The notes under the pieces: model-generated
Told to the model about the DNA's origin: nothing
The model's input: only the letters and a program-made list of their open reading frames with translations
Database searches by the model: none
Translations under genes and position numbers: made by a program
Shown here: positions 20,151 to 29,600 of the stretch, one piece after another
Numbering within the stretch: position 1 is the stretch's first letter
Layout of the letters: each line of letters opens with the position of its first letter
Source of the DNA: a virus
Length of the DNA stretch: 34,363 bases
Virus record (IMG/VR): IMGVR_UViG_3300043410_000816
Coordinates: 1-34,363 of that record
Reading direction: 5' to 3' (one strand)

Positions 20151-23100
20151 ACTTACTGCTGATACTAAAGGTATTGATGTAGTTAAAAATGCTCTTACAG
20201 ATTTAAAAAAAGATACTACTTCTCTTTCTAATTTACAACTACTATCTAATACTTTAGAAGAAGTTAAAGGTAAATTACTTTTACAGCAGGCTAAACAAAT
20301 AGAAGCTATTAATACCTCAATAGCTTCTTCTAAACTTAAAGAAAATTTCTCTGCTAAAGTCCTAGAAGAATTTGGTAATAAATTGGCTAAAATAGATAGC
20401 CTATTAGCTGCAATTAAATCAAATACACCAGATATAGGTAAAAGCCTAAGAACTTCAGCTGCTAAAACGCTATCTGAGGAAGAGCTTAAACTACAAGCTG
20501 ATTCGCAAGCTAAATACGCAGCTCAGCGTATAAAAGCAGAAGAAGATTTAGCTGATAAAACTAGAAAAATAACTCTTGACTCTTTAAGAAAAACTATTGA
20601 AGAACGTAATGCAATTCTGAACGCAGCTAGTAAGCAAAGACTAGGAAATGCTATAGGAGATATTACGTCTGCAGAATCCTCTGACCGTAAGAAACTATTA
20701 AGAAGTCTTAGAGAGGATATGACTGAAAGAGCTAAACTCCAACAAGAAGAGTTTAACTTAGTCGAAAAAGCTCTCCAACAAACTAGAGCTAGAGAAGCTG
20801 AAAGAGCTAAACTTGAAGAGAATGCTGCTAGACAAAGACTTGAAAGACAAGCTGCGGTTAATAGACAACTTTTAGCTAATGAGACTGACTTTAATGAGAG
20901 ACAAAGACAGAATCAGCTTAGAGGAATGCGAACTTCAGCTACTGAAGCTTTTGCACCTACGCCTACGGTAAAAACTTCACCTATTCCTAGAGTTCCAGAC
21001 GATGTTAGAAGTTCTTATGATAGTCTTTTCGCTCGTATTGGTGCGATTAACATAGAGTATAGACTTTGGAATGAAGCTATTAACACTGTTACTAATAGTT
21101 TAAGAGCTATTCCTAAAATTGGTATCGAATTAGAAGCTACTAAGTCAGTTCTAACTGCTGTTATGGGTACTGAAGCAGGTATGGAGTCTGTAATGAAGTC
21201 TCTAACCAAAGAAGCAGACCGTACTGGTATGAGTTTAGAAGCTATCAGAACTTCTTTTAGAACTTTCAGCGCATCAACTACTTTAGCTGGAGAGTCTTTA
21301 GAAAGTACTTGGAAAATGTTCACTAATATGAACACAGTTATTACTGCGTTACATTTAAGTACTGACCAAGCTAACCATGTATTCTTAGCTCTTTCTCAAA
21401 TCTTTAATAAATCTAAAGTACAATCTGAAGAGCTAGTTAAACAGTTAGGTAACTTACTCCCAGGTGCCTTTGCTAGTTTTGCAAAATCTATGGGTATTAG
21501 TACTATGGAACTTGCAAAAAGAATGAGGGATGGAACTGTATTTGCACAAGAAACTGTAGAAAAATTTACAAATTTCATGGCAACTACTTTTGGTAATTCT
21601 TTCGATATAGCTAGTCAAGGTTTAAATGCTAATATAAATAGAATGCAATCTAGCTTTATATCTTTAGGTGAAGCTATTTATGGGCTATCTGGCGGTGCGC
21701 TTAATTCAGTAGTTAAGAGTATTACTAATTTAACAAACTACTTTACAGCTGCTGTTAAAGGTGAGAATGATTTTATAGAAAATACTAAACTTCTAGTAGA
21801 TGTTTTAACGGGGGCTTTAGTTGCGGGATTTTTAGCAACTATTAAACCAGCTACTATGCTAATGGAAGCTTTATACGCTGCTGCTACTGCAGCTACAGTA
21901 CTTAAAAATAACTTATTAGCTATTGGAGGTACTGCTGTAATAGCAGGTTTAACAGCTGTTCTTTCTTATACTAGAAGACTTGGAGACGAGCAAGCTGCTT
22001 TAGCAAAACGAGCTAGAGAAGATATTGCAGGTATTCAAGCTGAAAGAAAGAAAGCTGATATGATGCAGCCTATTGAGGTTAGAGTTGGAGCTGACCCAGC
22101 TGTTCAAGAACAGCAAAAACGTATTAGTGAATATACAGCTGAGTATAATAAAATTCTACAAATGCGTAAAGAAGGAATTACTATCTACGCTGGGGAAGAT
22201 GGTAAGCAAGAAGATATATTAATAGCTCAGAAAAGATTTTTAGATGCTATTAAAGAAAATCAAGTAAAGTTAAAAGATACTAAACTTACTGTACAATCTC
22301 AGATTGAAGCTAATGATGCTAAGTTCCGCCAAGAGCAGATTACGCATGGAGTTGACTTAACTACTGATATGCAGAATGCTCAAGTGGCTGCTTTAAAAGC
22401 TACAGGTAAGGATGTAGAAGCAGCTACTCTTCAATTTGATAATATCCATAAAAAGTCTATAGCTGCTGCTGAAGACCAGATAAGCCAGTACAAAAAGAGG
22501 TTAAAAGAACTTGAGGAAACAAATAAAGGCGGTATTAATGACCCTCAAATAGAATCTGCTAAGCAAGAACTAAAAGATAGAGAAACTTTTATAACTAATT
22601 TAGCTACTGAAAGAGCTGATACTATTCAGAAAGTTCAAGATAGATTAGATAAAAAATCTGAGTCTGCAGCTAAATCAGCTTCTAATGCTAAATTCAAAAT
22701 AGCTAAAGAAGAAATAGATACTGTTAAACAATTTAATATTACAGCTGCTAATGAAGCTGAAAATCAGATTAAACTTTTAGACTCTGAAAATAAAGCTAAA
22801 ATGTACTCTTTCGAGGAATACGTTAGACGTAAAAAAGAGATTCTAGCTAAAGAATATGAAACTGAAAAAAGCTATGCTGAACAGCAAAAAGCTCTAGCAG
22901 CTGGTACTGGTAGAAAAGATTTAGTAGCTAAGTACGAAGAAAGACTTAAGCAGCTTAAAGATACTTACGAATCTAAAGTTGGTACTGCTGAAACTAAAGG
23001 TGTTATTGATAATGAAGCTCAGCAGAATATAGATGAGTACAATACCAACTTAAACATGATTCATCAAAGATACCAAGATATTCTTGGTATTGAAAGAGAT

Positions 23101-24183
23101 TCTAACGACTTAAGTTCTACTAAACTTGAACTTCTTAGAAAACAACTTGAACTTGAGTCTAAAGAGAAAGGAGAAGTTGGAGAACGTGCTAGAACAGGTG
23201 CTAAAGAGTTAGAAATTTTAGTACAAGCGCAGAATCTAAAAGCTAACATAGCTATTAATCAGAAAAATTTAACTGCTGCTGAGAAAGTAGCTAACGATGC
23301 TCTACAACGTAACCAAGAGCTTAAACAAGTAGGTCAGATGACTGACTTACAATATGCTCTAAGTAATACCAAGATTAAAAGAGAGCAGATTCGTTTAAGT
23401 GAGTTAGAAGTTGACGCTATGAAGAGAAAATTAGATGCAGCTAAGCCAGAAGAAAGACCAGCTGCTCAAGCTACTTATGATATAGCTAAACAGAAACTTG
23501 AAAGCTTAAAACTTGTAGCTGATGAAACTGGAGCTATGATTGAGCAATCTTTAGGTAATGCTTTTGATAACGCATTTACAGGTTTAATTAATAAGTCTAT
23601 GACAGCTAGTCAAGCCTTTAAGTCTTTTGCTAATAGTGTTCTAGGTGATATAGCTAAGATTCTTGCTCAAGAGATGAGAAGTCAGCTTTTAGGAGCTATT
23701 CTAAAACCTTTAGCTGGGGCTGCTTTATCTGGTCTTGGAAGTCTAGGACAAAGTGCAGGACTATTTCAAGCTACTAATATAAGCTCTACTCCTGGATTTA
23801 TAGGACCTATGAAACCTACTTTTGCAGCTAATGGTGGGGTATTTGCAGGTGCTGGTATCTCAGCACATTCTGGTACAATAGTTAGTTCCCCTACAGTATT
23901 CCCTTTTGCAAAAGGTGTTGGTTTAATGGGTGAAGCTGGTCCAGAAGCTATTCTACCTTTGAAACGAAACGCGCAGGGTAAACTTGGAGTAGTGACTGAA
24001 AATGCTGGACAATCTAAAGGAAATCTGTATAATATCACAGTAAACGTACAGTCTAAACAAGGTGAAAATCCAGAACAGTTTGGGCAAAGAGCTGCTGCAG
24101 CTATGATGCGTAGTATAGCTAAAGAGGAAATCTCTAATGCTAAACGTCCTGGAAATACCTTAAATAAAGCGAGATTTGGCTAA
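20116..24183 (+). CDS. Tape measure protein, gpH type
   Basis: 1355 residues; ATG 20116 is preferred over TTG 20095 because AAGG lies about 9 bases before it. Long charged coiled-coil regions (about 100-300 and 650-1150), a conserved tape-measure core near 370-480 (T-W-K-M-F-T-N-M-N-T, L-G-N-L-L-P-G-A-F), hydrophobic segments near 550-630 and a C-terminus with G-L-M-G-E-A-G-P-E-A-I-L-P-L-K-R, typical of lambda-like tape measures. It sets tail length; at the usual about 0.15 nm per residue a tail near 200 nm would be expected. Arg codons are almost all AGA. Ends overlapping the next ATG by 1 base. Confidence 0.93.
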   Translation: MADQTTKTLNLKLTADTKGIDVVKNALTDLKKDTTSLSNLQLLSNTLEEVKGKLLLQQAKQIEAINTSIASSKLKENFSAKVLEEFGNKLAKIDSLLAAIKSNTPDIGKSLRTSAAKTLSEEELKLQADSQAKYAAQRIKAEEDLADKTRKITLDSLRKTIEERNAILNAASKQRLGNAIGDITSAESSDRKKLLRSLREDMTERAKLQQEEFNLVEKALQQTRAREAERAKLEENAARQRLERQAAVNRQLLANETDFNERQRQNQLRGMRTSATEAFAPTPTVKTSPIPRVPDDVRSSYDSLFARIGAINIEYRLWNEAINTVTNSLRAIPKIGIELEATKSVLTAVMGTEAGMESVMKSLTKEADRTGMSLEAIRTSFRTFSASTTLAGESLESTWKMFTNMNTVITALHLSTDQANHVFLALSQIFNKSKVQSEELVKQLGNLLPGAFASFAKSMGISTMELAKRMRDGTVFAQETVEKFTNFMATTFGNSFDIASQGLNANINRMQSSFISLGEAIYGLSGGALNSVVKSITNLTNYFTAAVKGENDFIENTKLLVDVLTGALVAGFLATIKPATMLMEALYAAATAATVLKNNLLAIGGTAVIAGLTAVLSYTRRLGDEQAALAKRAREDIAGIQAERKKADMMQPIEVRVGADPAVQEQQKRISEYTAEYNKILQMRKEGITIYAGEDGKQEDILIAQKRFLDAIKENQVKLKDTKLTVQSQIEANDAKFRQEQITHGVDLTTDMQNAQVAALKATGKDVEAATLQFDNIHKKSIAAAEDQISQYKKRLKELEETNKGGINDPQIESAKQELKDRETFITNLATERADTIQKVQDRLDKKSESAAKSASNAKFKIAKEEIDTVKQFNITAANEAENQIKLLDSENKAKMYSFEEYVRRKKEILAKEYETEKSYAEQQKALAAGTGRKDLVAKYEERLKQLKDTYESKVGTAETKGVIDNEAQQNIDEYNTNLNMIHQRYQDILGIERDSNDLSSTKLELLRKQLELESKEKGEVGERARTGAKELEILVQAQNLKANIAINQKNLTAAEKVANDALQRNQELKQVGQMTDLQYALSNTKIKREQIRLSELEVDAMKRKLDAAKPEERPAAQATYDIAKQKLESLKLVADETGAMIEQSLGNAFDNAFTGLINKSMTASQAFKSFANSVLGDIAKILAQEMRSQLLGAILKPLAGAALSGLGSLGQSAGLFQATNISSTPGFIGPMKPTFAANGGVFAGAGISAHSGTIVSSPTVFPFAKGVGLMGEAGPEAILPLKRNAQGKLGVVTENAGQSKGNLYNITVNVQSKQGENPEQFGQRAAAAMMRSIAKEEISNAKRPGNTLNKARFG

Positions 24184-24545
24184 TGACAACTACTGCACTT
24201 CCTTTAAGTACTAAGATAACTATTGAAAGCGAGAAGACAGTTGTATTTAGTGATATGTCTGCTCAGTTCGGAGACGGCTACGAGCAGATAGCTCCTAAAG
24301 GTATTAATAACATTAGAGAGAACTGGTCTATCCAATGGGGCGGTTTAACTACAGCTGAAAAAGATACCATCGTAACAGTTTTAAATACAGTAGGTTCTTG
24401 GGGCATTCTAACTTGGACTCCTTGTGGTGAAACTGTTCAGAAGAAATATAGAATGACTAGAGACGGTTACTCTACTAGAAGAGAAGGTTCTAATGCTATC
24501 TTTACAGTTAGTTGTACTCTTAGACAAGTATTTGACCTAACTTAG
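24183..24545 (+). CDS. Minor tail protein, gpM-like
   Basis: 120 residues (lambda gpM 109). The minor-tail M family pattern is clear: F-G-D-G-Y-E-Q-I-A-P-K-G-I-N, W-S-I-Q-W-G-G-L-T near 50, and W-T-P-C-G-E near 78, which precedes a closing strand pair. It joins the tail tip around the tape-measure C-terminus. Stop-start overlap (TAATG) with the tape measure; 8 bases before gpL. Confidence 0.88.
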   Translation: MTTTALPLSTKITIESEKTVVFSDMSAQFGDGYEQIAPKGINNIRENWSIQWGGLTTAEKDTIVTVLNTVGSWGILTWTPCGETVQKKYRMTRDGYSTRREGSNAIFTVSCTLRQVFDLT

Positions 24546-24553
24546 GAGGGAAG

Positions 24554-25333
24554 ATGGATATAGATGATTTAACTACTCAGTCTACCCTTCCAGCTTATAT
24601 TGAACTATTTGATATAGATGTAATAGCAACCTCTCTTTTACAAAATGTTGGATTTGAAGTAGCTGCTTCTGGGACTTTTCACTGTACTCCTAATATTAAT
24701 TTAACAGTAGGGTCTAAAGTTATTATAGCTGGGATTTTATCTGGTACAGGTAGTATTCCTAGTTTAGCAGAAACATCTACATATTATATAACATCTTTAA
24801 GTACAGTAAACGGGCAAATTTTATTTGACCTTTCGACAACTGTAAATGGTTCTCCTATAGTTTGCACAGCAGGTACTTTAACTGGTCTTAGATTTACAGT
24901 AGTTACTAATACGATTTATAGGTTTACTCCTAATGTAAATCCTAATAATACTCCAATTATGTTTGGGGGAGATACTTATACTCCATTTCCTATTGAAATT
25001 ACAAGCTATTCTCAAACTTCAGATGAAGCTCCAGCTAGACCTACTTTAAGTGTCTCTAACATTAATAAACTCTTTGGGATTCTAAGTTTCACTTTACAAG
25101 ATATTATAGGGGCTAAAGTTATTTATTATAGAACTTTTGAAACTTATCTAAACCAACCAACTAAAGTGTCAGCTGCTCCTTTGAAATTCACAATAGCTAG
25201 AAAGACAGCACATAATATGTCAGTTATTAGCTTTGAACTTCGCTCTCCTTTAGATGCTGATAGAGCTATGTTACCTAAAAGACAAATGCTTAAAAGAGAT
25301 TTTCCTGGACTTGGTATTAATAAGGTGCTATGA
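24554..25333 (+). CDS. Minor tail protein, gpL-like, with inserted domain and no cysteine-rich C-terminus
   Basis: 259 residues. The start (P-A-Y-I-E-L-F-D-I-D) and the second half (F-G-G-D-T-Y-T-P-F-P-I-E-I, A-P-A-R-P-T-L-S-V-S-N-I, K-F-T-I-A-R-K, F-E-L-R-S-P-L-D, P-K-R-Q-M-L) match lambda gpL. Residues about 30-115 are an extra beta-rich module (H-C-T-P-N-I-N-L-T-V-G-S-K, T-Y-Y-I-T-S-L, A-G-T-L-T-G-L-R-F-T-V) of a type seen in many phage structural proteins, flanked by direct repeats 240 bases apart. The protein ends soon after R-D-F-P-G, so the cysteine-rich Fe-S domain of lambda gpL is missing. Overlaps gpK by 4 bases. Confidence 0.85.
   Translation: MDIDDLTTQSTLPAYIELFDIDVIATSLLQNVGFEVAASGTFHCTPNINLTVGSKVIIAGILSGTGSIPSLAETSTYYITSLSTVNGQILFDLSTTVNGSPIVCTAGTLTGLRFTVVTNTIYRFTPNVNPNNTPIMFGGDTYTPFPIEITSYSQTSDEAPARPTLSVSNINKLFGILSFTLQDIIGAKVIYYRTFETYLNQPTKVSAAPLKFTIARKTAHNMSVISFELRSPLDADRAMLPKRQMLKRDFPGLGINKVL
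24653..24934 (+). repeat. Direct repeats flanking inserted domain in gpL gene
   Basis: TACTCCTAAT occurs at 24685-24694 and 24925-24934, exactly 240 bases (80 codons) apart in the same frame. Similarity extends upstream to the pairs starting TTTGAAGT (24653) and TTTACAGT (24893). Encoded edges are F-E-V-A ... C-T-P-N-I-N and F-T-V-V ... F-T-P-N-V-N. They bracket the inserted module. Confidence 0.55.
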
Positions 25334-26040
25334 TGTATGATATAGATGAACTAAGTAGGGGAATTATAAATAACTACCCAGAAGAGAGTTGTGGGTTTAT
25401 TCTTAAAGATGATACTATTGTTTTCTGTTATAATCTTGCAGATAATCCAGAGAAAGCTTTCAAGATAAATCCAGCTGATTATATTAAGTATTCTGGAGAA
25501 ATTAAATATATCTTTCATAGTCATTGTGTAGACCCAAGAAAAGGTAAAACTTTAGACCCTAGAACCCCTTCAGTTGCTGATATGAAAGGTCAAAAAGTAT
25601 CTGGGATTCCTTGGTTAATCTTTGCAACAGAAGGTTGGGTAGTTTCAGACCCTATCGAGCTGCCAAGAACTCCTTCAAAAGACTATCTAAATCGTCCTTT
25701 TATCTGGTTTATAAATGACTGCTATACACTTGTACAAGATTATTATAAATTTGAACTAGGTATTGAGTTAAAACCTTATATTCTACACGATTACACCGCA
25801 GTTCGGAAGTCAGATAGAGTTTTTGAAGAGTTTATAGAAGATTATGGTTTCAAAGAATCCGCTACACTAGATGACCTACAGAATGGCGACCTTTTTATTA
25901 TAGATAACTCTGGTTTTACTGAAAATCATCTAGCTATTTACCATGAAGGTTCTATTCTCCATCAAGGTTTACTCTCCTGTAAAGAGCCAATAGAAAACTA
26001 TATGTATCAAATTAAAAGAAGGTTAAGATATGTTGGTTAA
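25330..26040 (+). CDS. Tail tip peptidase, gpK-like (JAB/MPN + NlpC/P60)
   Basis: 236 residues with the two gpK domains. JAB/MPN (1-100): P-E-E-S-C-G-F at 17-23, H-S-H at 63-65 and S-V-A-D at 81-84. The gap between the second His and the Ser is 15 residues instead of the usual seven, and the Pro after H-S-H is replaced by Cys. NlpC/P60 (about 120-236): catalytic N-D-C-Y-T-L at 129-134 and E-N-H-L-A-I-Y at 198-204 (Cys131, His200). It cleaves peptidoglycan stem peptides during DNA entry or acts in tip assembly. Start could be ATG 25330 or the next codon. Overlaps gpI by 11 bases. Confidence 0.88.
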   Translation: MMYDIDELSRGIINNYPEESCGFILKDDTIVFCYNLADNPEKAFKINPADYIKYSGEIKYIFHSHCVDPRKGKTLDPRTPSVADMKGQKVSGIPWLIFATEGWVVSDPIELPRTPSKDYLNRPFIWFINDCYTLVQDYYKFELGIELKPYILHDYTAVRKSDRVFEEFIEDYGFKESATLDDLQNGDLFIIDNSGFTENHLAIYHEGSILHQGLLSCKEPIENYMYQIKRRLRYVG

Positions 26041-26641
26041 GATTTATTCAACAGTTAATGATTTTATAGAATTTGAAACTGAACTTAAAGATACTAGAGA
26101 GATTTTCAACTCTATTAAACATACTTATGGTGAAGATGTTACTGATAAAATCCTTTACTCTAGTCATGTGTTTGTAGGTATTATAGGAGATAGGGTCGAT
26201 ACTTTAACAGCTACTACTTTAATATCTGATATAAATTTATACGAACAGCTGCATATTATCCCTGCTGTAGAAGGCGAAGAGTTAATCACAGCTTCCATGA
26301 TAGCAGCAGCCGCTACATCTATGGGTGGGGCAGCAGCAGGAGCAGCAGTTTCAGCTACTATTGTAGGCGGTATAACAGTAGCTGGGGCTATAGCCTGCGT
26401 TATGAACACAGCTATTTTAATTGGTTTATCTATGGCTGTATCAGCTATTATGACACCAGATACTAGCTTTGGGTCTGACCCATCTCAAGCACAAAAACAA
26501 AGTAAAATGTTTAATACAGCACTTACAATTACAGAACAAGGTGGTTCAGTTCCTTTGACTTATGGAAATCCTTTTTGTGGTGGTGTATTAATTTCTTCAG
26601 GTATAACTTCTTCTAACGTAGGGGCGGCTAGCGTAGTATGA
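26030..26641 (+). CDS. Tail tip assembly protein, gpI-like
   Basis: 203 residues (lambda gpI 223). Family layout: ubiquitin-like N-terminus with I-K-H-T-Y-G and a D-I-N-L-Y-E-Q-L-H-I-I-P-A-V segment near 65-80, then a long Ala/Gly-rich hydrophobic stretch at about 90-145, then F-N-T-A-L-T-I-T-E-Q-G-G-S-V-P-L-T-Y-G and a V-L-I-S-S-G end. Needed for tip assembly in lambda. Overlaps gpK by 11 and gpJ by 4 bases, in lambda order K-I-J. Confidence 0.88.
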   Translation: MLVKIYSTVNDFIEFETELKDTREIFNSIKHTYGEDVTDKILYSSHVFVGIIGDRVDTLTATTLISDINLYEQLHIIPAVEGEELITASMIAAAATSMGGAAAGAAVSATIVGGITVAGAIACVMNTAILIGLSMAVSAIMTPDTSFGSDPSQAQKQSKMFNTALTITEQGGSVPLTYGNPFCGGVLISSGITSSNVGAASVV

Positions 26642-29600
26642 GTACAGAACTTATAATTGCAGGTGAAATGGGTAAAGGTGGCGGCTCTACCGAATATAAA
26701 GATACCCTTATCAGTGAACAAACAGTTAAAACTCTATTTGCAGTAGGGGAAGGAATTATTGATAGCGTTGAAAATGTATATCTTGATACTGTAGAGATTG
26801 CTAACTTTGACGCTACTTTAGTCTATAGGGTGGGGACTTCAAGCCAAGAAGTTATTGACGGTTTTACGGTAACTGAATCTCCTCTTCCAGGTTTTACAGC
26901 TAAGAATATTATAAGAGATTCTACTAAACCTACTGGACAAGAACTTCCTAATGTAAGTACTGGGATTACAGTTCCAGTTACTAACTTAGTTAAAAATACT
27001 TATTATAGAATTACTTCTTTAGGTAACACTGTATGGGGTCCTGTATATGAAGGAGGTCCTAAAGCTGCAGTAGGAGTTGTATTTAAAGCTGCTAAAGCTG
27101 GAACTGGGACAGGAACTACAGTTCAGATGCAGCCTAACTTTCAAGTACCAGAGACTATAGTTTCAATTCCTTATGAAGAAGCTATGAAGTCTGTACGTTG
27201 TTCTTTTACCTTTTCAGCTCTATCTAAAACAGATAGGGATGGTAATATTGTAGGAAGTACAGTTGTATTTGAAGTTTATGTACGAAATAACACTACTACT
27301 GGACTTTGGACTCTCTTAAATAATAAACAATATACAGTTAAAGGTAAAACTACTCATGGTTATACTTTTGACTTAGAGATTAATCGTCCCGTTACAGCTA
27401 CCACAACATGGCAGATTAAAGTTATAAGAATAACTCCCGACTCTGGTACTGTTAAAAAACAAGATACTATGCAGTGGTCAGCTGTTACTCAGTTGTACCA
27501 TAATGATTTAACTTACCCAGGAACTGCACTTGCAGCTGTTACTTTAAGAGATGCAACTCAGTTTGGTAATAGAATTCCAGAGATTATGTTTAAAGTTAAA
27601 GGTAAGAAAATCCGCTTACCTACTAACTATACTCCTAGTACTTCTATTGCCGTTGGTACTTATAATGGGAACTGGGACGGAACTTTACATACAACTTATC
27701 TCCAATACTCTAATAACCCAGCTTGGTGTTTATATGATGTATTGACAGATACTGTCTCTGGTCTTGGTATTCCAGAAGCTGACTTAGATAAATATTCTTT
27801 CTACAACTTAGGAAAATATTGTGACGATTCTTTACCTAATGGGTATAGTGAAGCTGTAGTTTGTAGAGATAATGGGGAACTGCTTGAAGAAGCTTATCCT
27901 TTATATATTCCAAGACATACTTTGGACTATTCTTTCAATACCAGAGAGAATGTAAAAGACTTCTTGTCTCAAATCCTAAGTCTTTGTAATGCTAACTTAA
28001 TTACAAATGAGTTTGGGCAAATAGCTGTTATCTTTCAACAGCGCGGACAGATAGTTAAAAGAAATGTAACTAATGCTAATGTTATTGATGGGACTTTCAC
28101 TTACCAGAGTTCAAATATCGAGCAAAGAACTAACTTAGTTAATGTAACTTATAACCGAGGTTTGAACTTTGGTCGTACAGATACAGCTACTGTTTCTGAT
28201 GATAGTTTGATTGACCGCTACGGGCTTAGACCTACAGATGTAGTACTTCCAGGCTGCTACTACGAAGCTCAAGCTATTAGAAAAGCTCGTTGGGTACTTT
28301 ATACTAACTGTTACTTTACAGACTTTGTAACTTTTAGTGTATTCTTAGATGGTATGACCTATAAGATAGGGGATTTGATTAGGGTCTACGATAACTATAA
28401 TCAAACAAATACTCAATCGGGACTATTGACTAGTGCAGTTATCTCTGGTAGTTCAACTACTTTAACTTTTGACCGTGAAATCTCGCTGCCAGCGGGAACT
28501 TACACCTTCCACTCATATGATTCTAGTGGAAATGAAGTTACTAAAGTTATCTCTGGAGGGATTACTCTAAATAATATAGTTATTTCCTCAGCTCTTAGTA
28601 TTAATGTTGGAGTTGTTTTTGTTATTGCTGGAACTTCAGAGGGTAAGATTTATCGCGTAACTTCTATTTCAAGAAGTGAAGAGAACATCTACTCAGTAAC
28701 AGCTCTTGAATTTGATGAAGCTATCTTTGATTATGTTGATTCGGGTTTGAATTTAACCCAGAAAACAGGTGATTTTGCTAATGTTGGGCAGTTTAGTACT
28801 GTCCCCGTAGAAAGTATCTCTGTTAAAGAAAACTTTGGGACTAATGGGACTTATACCAACGGTAGATTGCAAGTAAGTTGGGTTTGGGATTCAGCTAAGA
28901 CTCAAAAGTATAGAGCTAACTTTAAAGTAACTTGGCTCTTAGATGATGGTATTCCAACTATCATAGACACTATCACTTCTGATACTTATGATATTATGAA
29001 CCCAGTTCCAGGAGTTTATACTATCTCTGTGTGGGCAGTTAACTCCTTTACTGGAATTTATTCTCAAGTTCTAACTACAACTTATAACTTTAGAACTGTA
29101 ATTTCTAACTCTACACTTTTACCTCCTATAAATGTAAGAATAGCTGGAACTACTCCTGCTCTGATACAACCAGCTACTTTAGAGTTCTCAACTCCAGAAC
29201 TTACACTAACTTTTGACTATAACCCAGAGAATCAGAGTGTAGATGATGCGCTTTATGACTACTTAGCTGAAGTTTGGGACTCTACTGGGGCTACTAAAGT
29301 TGAATCTTACAGCTTAAATCCTGTAATCGGGGACGAAACAGTAGACCCTATAGATGAATATCTCCTTTATAAACCTATAAATGGAACTTTTGCACTTCCT
29401 TTTAACCGAAATGTTAATATTTTTAGTGGAACTGCTGCTCGAACTTTTATAGTTAAACTTTATAGTCGGGATACTCTTGGAGACCTCTCACTTCCTATTG
29501 AAGTTACAGTTACAAATCCAGTTCCAGTTTTCACCTCTTTCAGTGTAACTCCAGATTTCGGTAAAGTTAGAGTTGATATTGAAGCTTCTTCTGAGATTGA

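Noticed and set aside
21015-24038. Minus-strand ORFs inside the tape measure gene
   Set aside because: Composition mirrors the sense gene; no promoter or RBS; typical shadows of a long coiled-coil gene.
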